Source: Bacteroidota bacterium (GTDB lineage: Bacteria; Bacteroidota; Ignavibacteria; Tepidaquicellales; Tepidaquicellaceae). From it: a DNA stretch of 64,000 nucleotides. The notes beneath the pieces were generated by a model that worked only from the letters and a program-made list of their open reading frames with translations, ran no database searches and was not told where the DNA came from. The position numbers and the translations under genes were made by a program. The stretch lies in NCBI GenBank assembly GCA_018266835.1, contig JAFDZP010000002.1:510419-574418 (forward strand), in the 5' to 3' direction. Numbering within the stretch: the first letter of the stretch is position 1; every line of letters starts with the position of its first letter. Shown one piece after another: positions 51,317 to 60,310 of this stretch.

Positions 51317-51342
51317 AAAACGGCAGGTGTAGTACCTGCCGT
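51317..51342 (-). terminator. Rho-independent terminator of trxA
   Basis: Perfect 9-base stem ACGGCAGGT (51320-51328) with 51334-51342, 5-base loop, followed on the minus strand by T residues. It lies 12 bases past the trxA stop. Confidence 0.9.
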
Positions 51343-51354
51343 GGAATAGAAATA

Positions 51355-51684
51355 TTATGCTGTTACGCCTGTTTGCGCATCCATTTTTGAAGTGATTACA
51401 TTTTTAGGAACTGCACCTACTATCTGGTCAACTACTTTACCGTCTTTAAAGATAAGAAGTGTAGGAATGCTTCTTATTCCGTATTTCATTGCAACGTTAG
51501 GATTATTATCAATATCCATTTTGCCGACTTTAAATTTACCGTCGTATTCCTTTGCTACTTCTTCTACTACCGGAGCAATTAATTTGCATGGTCCGCACCA
51601 TACTGCCCAGAAGTCTATTAATACGGGTTTATCTGAATTTATAACTTCTGAATCGAAGTTTGCATCTGTTATTTCAAGAGCCAT
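51355..51684 (-). CDS. trxA: Thioredoxin
   Basis: 109 residues with the catalytic WCGPCK motif (about residue 31) inside LIDFWAVWCGPCKLIAP, the cis-Pro loop IRSIPTLLIFKDG (about 75), and normal length. It reduces protein disulfides in the cytosol with thioredoxin reductase, which is not in the window. It lies 58 bases downstream of dnaE on the same strand and has its own strong terminator. Confidence 0.97.
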   Translation of the reverse strand: MALEITDANFDSEVINSDKPVLIDFWAVWCGPCKLIAPVVEEVAKEYDGKFKVGKMDIDNNPNVAMKYGIRSIPTLLIFKDGKVVDQIVGAVPKNVITSKMDAQTGVTA

Positions 51685-51742
51685 TTTATTTATATCCTTT
51701 CTATTTAATTGATTATAATTTTAATTTTTATTTTGGCGGGGA

Positions 51743-54700
51743 TTAATTTAGCTTTAAGTTATCTGCTCCAACAATTTGTTTCAAGTTGGAAATTAATTCC
51801 GAATGAGGTCTTACCCTGTTATACCGGGCCCTCAATATTTTTGAACTTCCATTATTCTTAATCTGAAAAAAGACATTACAGTTCCCTTCATTTGCATCTA
51901 CTAATTCATGTATCTTTTCTAATTTGGATGAATCAAAAGTTTTTTCATCTAAAATCAGCATCATATTTTTAGAACAAATTTCATGAAGACTCTCAATTGG
52001 ATATATTTTTTCAATAGTAAGTTTGATTTTGTCACCGTTTTCCTCAGGCTTACCTTCAACAATTACTAAGGCTTCATTTTGGAATAAATAGCTCTTTGCC
52101 TCAAACAAATCGGAAAATGCTACACATTCGCCGTCACCAGTAAAATCTACTAAAGTGAAAACAACAAAACGTTTCCCTTTTTTGGAGAGTTTTACATCCA
52201 CTCCGCTTACAACACCTGCCATACGGACTTTCTGAACCTTTGTGAAATCTATTTCAGCAACTTCATCTCCGAATCTTAAATCAACATACTGATTTATTTC
52301 TTTCTCATATTTTGCTAAAGGATGACCGGTTAAATAGAATCCTAAAGCCAGTTTTTCCTTGTTGAATTTTTCGGCATCGCTGTATTCTTCAAACTCTCTC
52401 CATCTGTATCCGTCGGGCTGAGTAAGCTCCGCTCCAAACATAGATTCCTGTCCAATAACATCAGCATCATTTTTATGACGTCCTGCATAAATTGCTGCAG
52501 CTTCAGAATTGAGATACAGTTTGTTTCTATTCGGTTCCATAGAATCAAAAGCACCGGCATGAATTAAGCTTTCAATTGTTTTCTTATTTACAAGGCGGAG
52601 ATCAACCCTTATTAGAAAATCCACAAATGATTTATATTCACCATTCTCTTTTCTCTCATTTACAATATTTATTGCAGCTTTCTCACCAACATTTTTTAAA
52701 GCGCTTAAACCGTATCTTATTTCGCCTACGTACTTATCTGTCTTATTATAATTTATAGAGAAATCCATAAAGCTGAGATTTACATCAGGCTGTTTTAAAT
52801 CCACCTTCATCTTTTTGCATTCATTGGCAAAAAGCTGAAGTTCAACTTCATCATCTTTTCTGCATTCCATCGAAACTGATAAAAACTCCAATGGGAAATG
52901 AGCTTTAAGATATGCAGTGTAAAATGCAAGAATTGAATAAGCTACTCCATGAGATTTATTAAACCCATAATCGGCGAAGTCTTCCATCAATTTGAAAAGC
53001 TCTTCGGCAATTTTCTTACTCATCTTTTTTTCAAGCGAACCCTTAACAAACTTCGCCTTAACATCTTTCATGATTTCCTTATCTTTCTTACCCATGGCTT
53101 TTCTCATATTGTCGGCTTCTGCCATAGAGAAACCTGCGAACTCACGCGCAATCTGCATTACCTGTTCCTGATAAACAATAATTCCGTATGTTTCCTGTAG
53201 CGAGTTTTCAAGAATAGGGTGAAGATAAGTAATCGGTTTTTTTCCGTGACGTTTATCAATAAAATCGGGAATAAGTTTCATAGGACCCGGACGATACAAA
53301 GCATTCATCGCTGCCAGGTCATTTATATTTTTTGGTTTAAGCTTTGAAAGATACTCTCTCATTTTGCTTTTTGAAAACTGAAAAATACCTATGGTAGATC
53401 CAGCTGAAAAAAGTTCATAAGTTTTAGGATCATCAAGCGGAATTTTTGCTGTAGTTAATTCAAGATTGTACTTCTCATTTACCAAAGCAAGAATTTTCCC
53501 TATGATTTTTAACTCCTTTAATCCAAGGAAGTCAATTTTAATCATACCAGCATCTTCAAGCAGCTTCATATCATACTGTGTACAGAAAAGATTATCTTCA
53601 CCTGTAACTTTTGCCAAAGGAACATAATCTGTTATATCGGATGGAGCTATAACAATTCCTGAAGCATGCAGAGAAGAATTTTTATTCAGGTTCTCCAGAG
53701 TTCTTGAATAATCGTAAAGTTTTTTTCTCGCAGCTTTTTGTTCTGCTGTTCCTGTTTCAAAATACTTTTTGAAATCAGGGACTTCTTCCATACACTCGGA
53801 AAGTTTTTTTACTTTTCCGAAAATAATAGGAATAGATTTGGTAAGTTCGTTAATTTCATTGTAAGGAACATTTAATACACGACCAACATCTTTTAATACA
53901 CCTCTCGGCGCAAGTCTGTTGAATGTTACTATCTGAGCAACGGAGTTATCTCCATATTTTTCTTTTGCATATTGTATAACTTCATCTCTTCTATCGTCCT
54001 GAAAATCAATGTCAATATCGGGCATTGATATTCTTTCGGGATTTAAAAATCTTTCAAAGAATAGTCCATACTCAAGTGGATCAACGTCTGTAATACCGAC
54101 TGCATAGCAGACCAGACTTCCTGCGCAGCTTCCTCTTCCGGGTCCGACTAATATTCCGCGTTCTCTTGCCGTATTAATAAAATCCTGCACAATTAAAAAG
54201 TAACCCGAGAAATCCATATTCTTGATAACATTCAGCTCGTAATTAATACGATCTATATAAGCCTTATCAAAATCAGGTTTACGTTTTTTTATACCTTCGA
54301 AAGAAAGCTTTTCCAAATAATCATCAAGTGTCTGTACCTTTTCCTCTTTGGGAATTGGGTAGCGGGGCATGTGGTTCTTGGAAGTATCAAGAACAAGATT
54401 ACACTTCTCAGTAACCTCTAAAGTAGATGTAATTGCTTCAGGAAAATCGCGGAATATATCCGTCATTTCCTTTGTAGATTTAAAATATATCTGGTCAGTG
54501 CCGTATTTAAAATCTCTGGTCAGATCTATTGCGTTTGCATTCTTTGATTGCTTTGCGCTTAAATGGAGATATATATTATGTGCAACTGCGTCTTCTTTTT
54601 TTATGTAATGAACATCATTCGTAGCAATTAATTTTAATCCGAACTCTTTAGCAAGTTTTGGCATAGCAGCCATCACTTTTCGTTCGGCATCATTTTTCAT

Positions 54701-55300
54701 CTGATGGTCCTGTATCTCCAGGTAAAAATCTTCTCCGAAAATATCTTTATATATGCCTGTCATCTTGCGGGCTGTTTCCATGTCACCGCGTGTAATATAG
54801 CAGGAAATTACACCGCCTGCACATGCAGTTGTACATACAAGTCCTTCCCGGTATTTATTAAGAACTTCTAAATCAATTCTCGGCTTATAATAATATCCTT
54901 CAGTATGCCCGATTGAACAAAGCTTTATTAAATTCCTATACCCAACTTCGTCTTTTGCCAGAAGTATAAGGTGAGCGTAATTTATGCTTGAAGAAGTTAA
55001 TCCGTCAGAGTTTTCCGCAGGTTCATCTTCAGAGTGACTTCTTACAACATTCTTTTTAATCTTATCAAATCTTGTAGCTGCTTGCGCAACATAAACTTCG
55101 CAGCCAATAATAGGCTTGATGCCCTTCTTGCGTGCTTTTTTATAAAAATCCATTACTCCGTACATAACGCCATGGTCAGTAAGAGCGACGGCTTTCATAT
55201 TATTTTCTACTGCGGCATTTACTAATCCGTCAACAGTGGAAATAGCATCTAAAAGTGAGTAGTGAGTGTGATTATGTAGGTGAACAAATTCCTGTGCCAT
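51743..55300 (-). CDS. dnaE: DNA polymerase III alpha subunit
   Basis: 1185 residues. PHP domain at the N-terminus (FVHLHNHTHYSLLDA, then ALTDHGVMYGVMDFYKKA). Catalytic palm: FERFLNPERISMPDIDIDF (about residue 415-430) with the catalytic Asp pair and a third Asp in the fingers region (about 575). Helix-hairpin-helix (about 870-905) and OB-fold (about 1000-1080) domains complete the DnaE1 layout. It is the replicative polymerase; proofreading is done by a separate epsilon subunit. Length and order are those of the main replicase rather than DnaE2. No operon partner is apparent. Confidence 0.97.
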   Translation of the reverse strand: MAQEFVHLHNHTHYSLLDAISTVDGLVNAAVENNMKAVALTDHGVMYGVMDFYKKARKKGIKPIIGCEVYVAQAATRFDKIKKNVVRSHSEDEPAENSDGLTSSSINYAHLILLAKDEVGYRNLIKLCSIGHTEGYYYKPRIDLEVLNKYREGLVCTTACAGGVISCYITRGDMETARKMTGIYKDIFGEDFYLEIQDHQMKNDAERKVMAAMPKLAKEFGLKLIATNDVHYIKKEDAVAHNIYLHLSAKQSKNANAIDLTRDFKYGTDQIYFKSTKEMTDIFRDFPEAITSTLEVTEKCNLVLDTSKNHMPRYPIPKEEKVQTLDDYLEKLSFEGIKKRKPDFDKAYIDRINYELNVIKNMDFSGYFLIVQDFINTARERGILVGPGRGSCAGSLVCYAVGITDVDPLEYGLFFERFLNPERISMPDIDIDFQDDRRDEVIQYAKEKYGDNSVAQIVTFNRLAPRGVLKDVGRVLNVPYNEINELTKSIPIIFGKVKKLSECMEEVPDFKKYFETGTAEQKAARKKLYDYSRTLENLNKNSSLHASGIVIAPSDITDYVPLAKVTGEDNLFCTQYDMKLLEDAGMIKIDFLGLKELKIIGKILALVNEKYNLELTTAKIPLDDPKTYELFSAGSTIGIFQFSKSKMREYLSKLKPKNINDLAAMNALYRPGPMKLIPDFIDKRHGKKPITYLHPILENSLQETYGIIVYQEQVMQIAREFAGFSMAEADNMRKAMGKKDKEIMKDVKAKFVKGSLEKKMSKKIAEELFKLMEDFADYGFNKSHGVAYSILAFYTAYLKAHFPLEFLSVSMECRKDDEVELQLFANECKKMKVDLKQPDVNLSFMDFSINYNKTDKYVGEIRYGLSALKNVGEKAAINIVNERKENGEYKSFVDFLIRVDLRLVNKKTIESLIHAGAFDSMEPNRNKLYLNSEAAAIYAGRHKNDADVIGQESMFGAELTQPDGYRWREFEEYSDAEKFNKEKLALGFYLTGHPLAKYEKEINQYVDLRFGDEVAEIDFTKVQKVRMAGVVSGVDVKLSKKGKRFVVFTLVDFTGDGECVAFSDLFEAKSYLFQNEALVIVEGKPEENGDKIKLTIEKIYPIESLHEICSKNMMLILDEKTFDSSKLEKIHELVDANEGNCNVFFQIKNNGSSKILRARYNRVRPHSELISNLKQIVGADNLKLN

Positions 55301-55439
55301 AGTATAAATTATAAATTATTTTGCAGAGTTATAATAGAATATTTTTTGGCTATTCCCTTTCTTTAGAATATTTTCGGTATTGCAAATCTGAATATTTATG
55401 ATAATCTTGCAAAGTATTAACATCCCTATCTATTCTATT

Positions 55440-55457
55440 TTAGTATTTTAATACTAA
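55440..55457. promoter_or_regulatory. Perfect 8-base inverted repeat upstream of the barrel/sigma cluster
   Basis: TTAGTATT (55440-55447) and AATACTAA (55450-55457), 2-base spacer. It lies 109 bases before the ATG at 55566 and 140 bases upstream of dnaE on the other strand; it could be an operator for either. Confidence 0.35.
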
Positions 55458-55565
55458 TCTTTTCCGGCTCCCATTTTTTTTTCAATATTCTGAAAACTTT
55501 TATAGTTTGAATTCAAAGATATTTTAAAGTAACTTAATCAAAATTTAACCTTTAAAAGGATTACT

Positions 55566-56249
55566 ATGAAGAAAATTCAACACCTTTTAATTATCTTTTC
55601 TTTAGTTTTTTTGTTTTTTCCGGATGTAAACACTTACTCCCAAACAAAAACTATAACAACTAGTTCCCCCAGAAATTATGCATTAACACTTAAGTTAAGT
55701 ACCCTTGGCGTGGGGCTTGACGGAACAACAAACATCGCTAACAATCTGAATGTACGGATTGGCGGACAATTTTTTAAATTTTCTGTAGATGGCGGTAAAA
55801 CCGGAGATGATTATATATACACAGCAAAAACAACTTTGTTATCTTTTTCAGCTCTATTAGATTATTTTCCTGGAGGTTCCATATTTAAAATAAGCGGCGG
55901 GCTTCTTGTGAATCTCAATAAAGTTGATATTGATATGACTCCGGGGCAAACATATGTTGTAAACGGAAAAACTTATAATAAAGACAATTTAGGGAAAGTA
56001 AATTCATATACAGATTTTACAAAAGTAAATCCTTATCTGGGAATAGGGTTATGTAATCCTTTAAATTATAAAAAGTTCGGCTTCACGATGGATATAGGAA
56101 CTGTTTATCAGTTTGAACCGCAAGTGACAATGACGGCAACAGGTTTAATTTCACCTACAGCAAGCCAGGCAAATATTGTTCAGGATAATATTAAATGGTT
56201 TAAAGTTTACCCTGTTGTAACTTTAGGTTTAACATATAAGTTTAACTAA
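55566..56249 (+). CDS. Outer-membrane beta-barrel protein, small
   Basis: 227 residues with a signal peptide (LLIIFSLVFLFFPDVNTYSQ). The mature part alternates short strands ending in aromatic residues (LNVRIGGQFFKFSV, LLSFSALLDYFPGG, LGIGLCNPLNYKKFGFTMDIG) and ends YPVVTLGLTYKFN, a C-terminal Phe-type barrel strand. This is the pattern of OmpW/outer-membrane beta-barrel proteins of eight strands. First gene of a run with a lipoprotein 19 bases on and an ECF sigma factor further downstream. Confidence 0.75.
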   Translation: MKKIQHLLIIFSLVFLFFPDVNTYSQTKTITTSSPRNYALTLKLSTLGVGLDGTTNIANNLNVRIGGQFFKFSVDGGKTGDDYIYTAKTTLLSFSALLDYFPGGSIFKISGGLLVNLNKVDIDMTPGQTYVVNGKTYNKDNLGKVNSYTDFTKVNPYLGIGLCNPLNYKKFGFTMDIGTVYQFEPQVTMTATGLISPTASQANIVQDNIKWFKVYPVVTLGLTYKFN

Positions 56250-56268
56250 AAATTTTAAAAGAATTATA

Positions 56269-57816
56269 ATGATTAAAAAAATATCCCTTAATATTTTAGC
56301 TTTTGCAATTATAGTATCTTCCGTACTGTATTTTCAAAGCTGTGATATAAAAAGCCCCACGGAAAATGTTCAGGTTTTGTTTAATACCGATGGACCGACT
56401 ACAGGAGGTTCAATAGCCTTTCTTGATGCGAAAACATCTGCAATGATTACTTCTCCAAACGTTACTGTTTCATTCATTGGAGATAATGCCGGTAAAATTA
56501 CCGATATGGCTAAGAATGTTACACCACAATTTACTTCAAGCAATGGTATAATTTCTTTTGGACTTGTTGAAGGGACACAGTTACCCTTAAATGTCACCGT
56601 ACTTATTTCTTCAAACGGTTTTTTAACAACAAGCCTTCCGGTTACAATAAGTTCTCAGGGATTTTCAGCATATAATCTTTACATGGTAAATATTGCTAAC
56701 CCGCCTGACGGAGTTTCAATCGCCCAGATTAATAACGCAGGAACTTGTATTAATGGGGTTATTTCCTCTGAATCAGTCCTGACTACTACATTAACAAACG
56801 GTACAGGCGGAATATGCAAAATACGTGTTCCTGCCGGAACAATTATTACTGATAATTCACCGTCACCAATTAATCTAAATGGTCAGCTTAATGCACTTGT
56901 TGCATATTTTGACCCGACAAAAGAAACAGCACTACGCTGCTTCCCGGGTGGACTTAATTTAAGTAATGATACTGTTATGAAAAGCGCAGGATTTGCTTTA
57001 TTCGAAATTAAAGATGCCGCAGGAAGAATTGCAAAATATTTCCCTGGAACTCAGCCGACAATTACTATAGAAATTCCTGCAAATGCAGTTAATTTACAGG
57101 GTGCTCCAATTCAAATTGGCGACGCAATTCCGGTATTCAGCTATGAAACCTCTGCAGGTACCTGGTCACACGAACCTATAGGCATTGTTTCTGCAGGCAG
57201 CAATAGCAATAAAGCAATCTCATTCAATACACCACATTTATCTTATTGGAATCTTGATTACTTCCAGGGAGGAAACTGCACTCTTGGAAGAACTATCAGA
57301 TTCAATCAAACAGGCGGATGTTCTTCAGTACCTTTGGAAGTAAAATTGTACTTTGTTGCAGGGACAACTGAAACGTACTATAAGACTGTTATCAAATCTG
57401 CCTCAGATAACACTTTGGCATTTAATTATGCACCGGCTGCAAATATGAAGATAAAGCTTTATTACAACGGAAATCTGATTTATACAAGTGACCCGGTAAG
57501 TCTTTGTACAGGCGGAGATTTAACTCTAACATATAATGTACCAACACTACAATCAATTACAGGAACAGTAACCGGTATTTGTACAAACAATTCTAATGTT
57601 GTTATACATCCGAGTTTCCCGGTTTATTACAAGCGCTCCGGTACAACAGCATGGTACTATTTAGGTTATATGGTGAATGGAAGCCTTACCCAATATTGCG
57701 GTGAGTTCGGTACATATGACTTTATGACATATTACAACAATTCAGCATTATATGCTAATAATATAAGTATAAATACAGTCAATCCTTCTTTTTCATTTTA
57801 CCTTTCTTGCCAGTAA
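56269..57816 (+). CDS. Large surface lipoprotein, unknown function
   Basis: 515 residues. A lipobox (VSSVLYFQSCDIKSP, Cys near 25) precedes several beta-sandwich-like stretches: residues 35-140 (Ig-like, with VTVSFIGDNAG), 150-330 (a segment ending AISFNTPHLSYWNLDYF that resembles the ends of GAIN/ZU5-like sequences by eye) and repeat-like domains at 335-515 (Cys-rich, NCTLGR and ICTNNSNVV). I cannot assign a family. It probably sits on the outer membrane with the barrel encoded upstream. Confidence 0.7.
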   Translation: MIKKISLNILAFAIIVSSVLYFQSCDIKSPTENVQVLFNTDGPTTGGSIAFLDAKTSAMITSPNVTVSFIGDNAGKITDMAKNVTPQFTSSNGIISFGLVEGTQLPLNVTVLISSNGFLTTSLPVTISSQGFSAYNLYMVNIANPPDGVSIAQINNAGTCINGVISSESVLTTTLTNGTGGICKIRVPAGTIITDNSPSPINLNGQLNALVAYFDPTKETALRCFPGGLNLSNDTVMKSAGFALFEIKDAAGRIAKYFPGTQPTITIEIPANAVNLQGAPIQIGDAIPVFSYETSAGTWSHEPIGIVSAGSNSNKAISFNTPHLSYWNLDYFQGGNCTLGRTIRFNQTGGCSSVPLEVKLYFVAGTTETYYKTVIKSASDNTLAFNYAPAANMKIKLYYNGNLIYTSDPVSLCTGGDLTLTYNVPTLQSITGTVTGICTNNSNVVIHPSFPVYYKRSGTTAWYYLGYMVNGSLTQYCGEFGTYDFMTYYNNSALYANNISINTVNPSFSFYLSCQ

Positions 57817-57842
57817 GGTAAAAAAATTAAATTAATTTTAAA

Positions 57843-57877
57843 AACCTGTTGGGTAATAATCCGACAGGTTTTTTTAT
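57843..57877 (+). terminator. Terminator of the barrel/lipoprotein pair
   Basis: Stem AACCTGTTGG (57843-57852) with 57861-57870, one G-U pair, followed by nine T. It separates the pair from the sigma factor gene. Confidence 0.9.
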
Positions 57878-57958
57878 TTATATTAGTTTGCGACTTTTTC
57901 TATATTACTTCGTCTAATAAGTATTAAAATATTTTAATTCCGGAACCGGATAATACCA

Positions 57959-58567
57959 ATGTATCGCGATACAGACCTATTTCTTGAGCATTTACGTCCT
58001 CATTATAATGATGCAGTAAAATATTGCAGGGCATTAACGTATCGTATTTCTATTGACGATGCTGAAGATTTATTCCAGCAGTCGGTTTTGAAAGGGTTAG
58101 AAAACTTCCCGAAGCTCAAAGAAAGGGATAAATTTAAAAGCTGGTTCTTTAAGATAATCACGAACGAGTTTATAAATCAAACTAGGAAATCTTTCTGGAA
58201 GAGATACTTACCATTGGATGAAAAAATAAACCATTCAAAACCTCCCGAAATTTTCGAAGAGATTGCAAAAAATGAAACAAATAACATTCTATATAAAGCT
58301 TTGGGAATGTTAAACAAAAAAGAAAGGACTTGTATTCTTTTATTTGAACTTGCCGAATTTTCTATTGAAGAAATAAAGAAGATTCAGGGAGAAATGAGCT
58401 TATCCGCGGTGAAGTCAAGACTCAGCAGAGCAAGAAGCAAACTGAAAGAACACATAATTAAAATGGAATCGACTCAGGAAATACGTTTCACACAAACAGA
58501 TATACAAAATTTAGGAGATTTAGAAAATGAAACTCTCAAACTCATTTCAGAATTCAAACATGAATAG
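57959..58567 (+). CDS. ECF sigma factor
   Basis: 202 residues. Region 2: ISIDDAEDLFQQSVLKGLEN and FKSWFFKIITNEFINQTRK; region 4: LNKKERTCILLFELAEFS, IEEIKKIQGEMSLSAVKSRLSRARSKLKEHI with the recognition helix near the end. A 30-residue C-terminal tail follows. ECF factors usually answer envelope signals. The next gene overlaps it and carries a membrane segment, as expected for an anti-sigma partner. Confidence 0.9.
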   Translation: MYRDTDLFLEHLRPHYNDAVKYCRALTYRISIDDAEDLFQQSVLKGLENFPKLKERDKFKSWFFKIITNEFINQTRKSFWKRYLPLDEKINHSKPPEIFEEIAKNETNNILYKALGMLNKKERTCILLFELAEFSIEEIKKIQGEMSLSAVKSRLSRARSKLKEHIIKMESTQEIRFTQTDIQNLGDLENETLKLISEFKHE

Positions 58568-59546
58568 CAAAGATAAATACTGGCAGAAGCTAAAAGAAGG
58601 AAATCACGATAACACTTTTCCAAAAGTCGAAGTATGGTTGAACAATCTGAATTCTGAAAAATCTCAATCCTTTAACTTAAACGGAATTCAAACCATGAAA
58701 AACTTTTTTGCTCTAAATAAATTTAAACTGGTATATTCAGTTCTTATTCTTGCAGTAGTTTTTGCAGCCTGTAATATGCCTGTAACACAAAATAAAACAA
58801 TCGGTAATGCACTTAACTGGAAAGTATCAAAGACAAGTAAAGAGGCCATTGAAAAAATAAATTCACTGCCTTGGATTGATAAGTCAAAATTATCAGTTCA
58901 GGAACAAACTTCAGATGATAAATCATTTTTGACTTACAGTCTCATATTGGACAATAAATCAAGTAATGAAATGCAAAATTATATGAAAGAGCTGCAAAAA
59001 ATTCCCAGTGTTAATTCAGTTCAATTGTTTCCGCTTAATCAAACAACGAAGCTTCCTTTATATGCTGCCGCACTTCATTCATTTTTCAGAGTTGAATCTG
59101 ATGCTACAAATAAAAGTGACGCTGAGGTAACAAATGAATTACAAAAACAGCTGAATGCAGCAGGAATTGAAGATATTAAAGTCGGTTACAAAACTATGCC
59201 TGACGGACAGCGAATGCTTGACGTTCAGCCGACAGAAAAGGGATTAAACAGAAAAGAAGGTGACCCTGAGAACAAAGATTTTGAATTGAGTGTTAAAGAC
59301 GGCAATAATGAGCAGTTCATTAAAACACGTCACAAAAGTGACGCTTCTTTAGATCTTAAAGGAAAGACAGATGAAGAAATAAAGAGAATAATTTCGGAAG
59401 ATATGAAGAAAAACGGTGCCGATGTAAAACCGGAAGATTTAAAAATTGAAAGGGATGAAAAAGGTAATGTTAAAGTAGAAGTCACAAGTAAACAGGATTC
59501 AAAAGGACAGAAGATGGAGAATAAAATAGAACTGAAAGTAAAATAA
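58560..59546 (+). CDS. Membrane anti-sigma-like protein, unknown family
   Basis: 328 residues counted from the ATG at 58560, which overlaps the sigma stop (ATGAATAG). An alternative ATG at 58527 adds 11 residues. The N-terminal 50 residues are cytoplasmic (SKDKYWQKLKEGNHDN...), followed by one transmembrane helix (LVYSVLILAVVFAACNMPV), and then a periplasmic part rich in Lys, Glu and Asp with repeated SLDLKGKTDEEIKRIISEDM and a polar C-terminus. No known anti-sigma motif is recognisable; the role is inferred from the overlap and topology. Confidence 0.65.
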   Translation: MNSKDKYWQKLKEGNHDNTFPKVEVWLNNLNSEKSQSFNLNGIQTMKNFFALNKFKLVYSVLILAVVFAACNMPVTQNKTIGNALNWKVSKTSKEAIEKINSLPWIDKSKLSVQEQTSDDKSFLTYSLILDNKSSNEMQNYMKELQKIPSVNSVQLFPLNQTTKLPLYAAALHSFFRVESDATNKSDAEVTNELQKQLNAAGIEDIKVGYKTMPDGQRMLDVQPTEKGLNRKEGDPENKDFELSVKDGNNEQFIKTRHKSDASLDLKGKTDEEIKRIISEDMKKNGADVKPEDLKIERDEKGNVKVEVTSKQDSKGQKMENKIELKVK

Positions 59547-59570
59547 ATTATTCTGAACTCATTCTAATTT

Positions 59571-59604
59571 AAAACCTCTTAGGTATTAAGCCGGAGAGGT
59601 TTTT
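59571..59604 (+). terminator. Terminator between the anti-sigma-like gene and the sirtuin gene
   Basis: 9-base stem AAAACCTCT (59571-59579) with 59595-59603, followed by T. It overlaps the sirtuin stop codon at 59603 and may work in both directions. Confidence 0.7.
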
Positions 59605-60292
59605 ATTTGGTTAAAATTTTCATAAGCTCTTCCATTCCATCCGTAGCTTTCCTTTCAATGTATGTTGTATTTGGCGGTGGGTAATAAATATCGGGTTTGC
59701 TAGGGTCAATAACATATTTTTTCGATTCTGCCGGAACAAATTCAATAAGACTTGCCGCAGGGTAAACTACCATTGATGTTCCTACAACAAGAAAAATATC
59801 TGCCTTAACACAATATCTGATTGCTTCTTCTATCATAGGTACTGCCTCACCAAACCAGACGATATGAGGTCTAAGCTGAGAACCTTTTTCACATTTATCT
59901 CCCAGTACAAGTTCACTTCCTTCAATATCATATATTAAATTAGAATCTAAAGTGCTGCGTGCTTTTTTAATTTCGCCATGTAAATGAACTATATGTGATG
60001 ATCCGCCTCGTTCATGCAGGTCATCTATATTTTGTGTTATAATTGTAACATCATATTTTTCTTCAAGTGAAGCTAGCGCGATATGAGCAGAATTTGGTTC
60101 TGCTTTTAAGATTTGTCTTCTTCTTTGATTATAGAAATCAATTACTAACTCTTTATTATTTCTCCAGCCGGAAGGTGAAGCTACTTCAGTAACATCATAT
60201 CCTTCCCATAAGCCGCCGGAATCTCTGAAGGTAGAAATTCCTGATTCAGCTGATATTCCTGCGCCTGTAAGAACAACCAATTTCTTCTTCAC
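59603..60292 (-). CDS. cobB: Sirtuin-type NAD-dependent protein deacylase
   Basis: 229 residues. NAD-binding loop TGAGISAESGISTFRDSGGLWEGYD, TQNIDDLHERGGSSHIVHLHGE (catalytic His), then FGEAVP and VGTSMVVYPAAS. The zinc ribbon is degenerate: the region after the catalytic His (about 105-135) has only one Cys, in GDKCEKG, instead of four. FYNQRRRQ gives the Tyr-x-x-Arg pair that in SIRT5-type enzymes recognises succinyl and malonyl groups. The predicted activity is removal of acidic acyl groups from lysines. It follows the DUF1186-like gene by 18 bases. Confidence 0.9.
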   Translation of the reverse strand: MKKKLVVLTGAGISAESGISTFRDSGGLWEGYDVTEVASPSGWRNNKELVIDFYNQRRRQILKAEPNSAHIALASLEEKYDVTIITQNIDDLHERGGSSHIVHLHGEIKKARSTLDSNLIYDIEGSELVLGDKCEKGSQLRPHIVWFGEAVPMIEEAIRYCVKADIFLVVGTSMVVYPAASLIEFVPAESKKYVIDPSKPDIYYPPPNTTYIERKATDGMEELMKILTK

Positions 60293-60310
60293 ATCAAAGT
60301 ACTTTATTCA

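Noticed and set aside
58527-58559. Extra 11 residues at the start of the anti-sigma-like protein
   Set aside because: An ATG at 58560 overlaps the sigma stop in the usual way (ATGAATAG); the longer start is deep inside the sigma gene.
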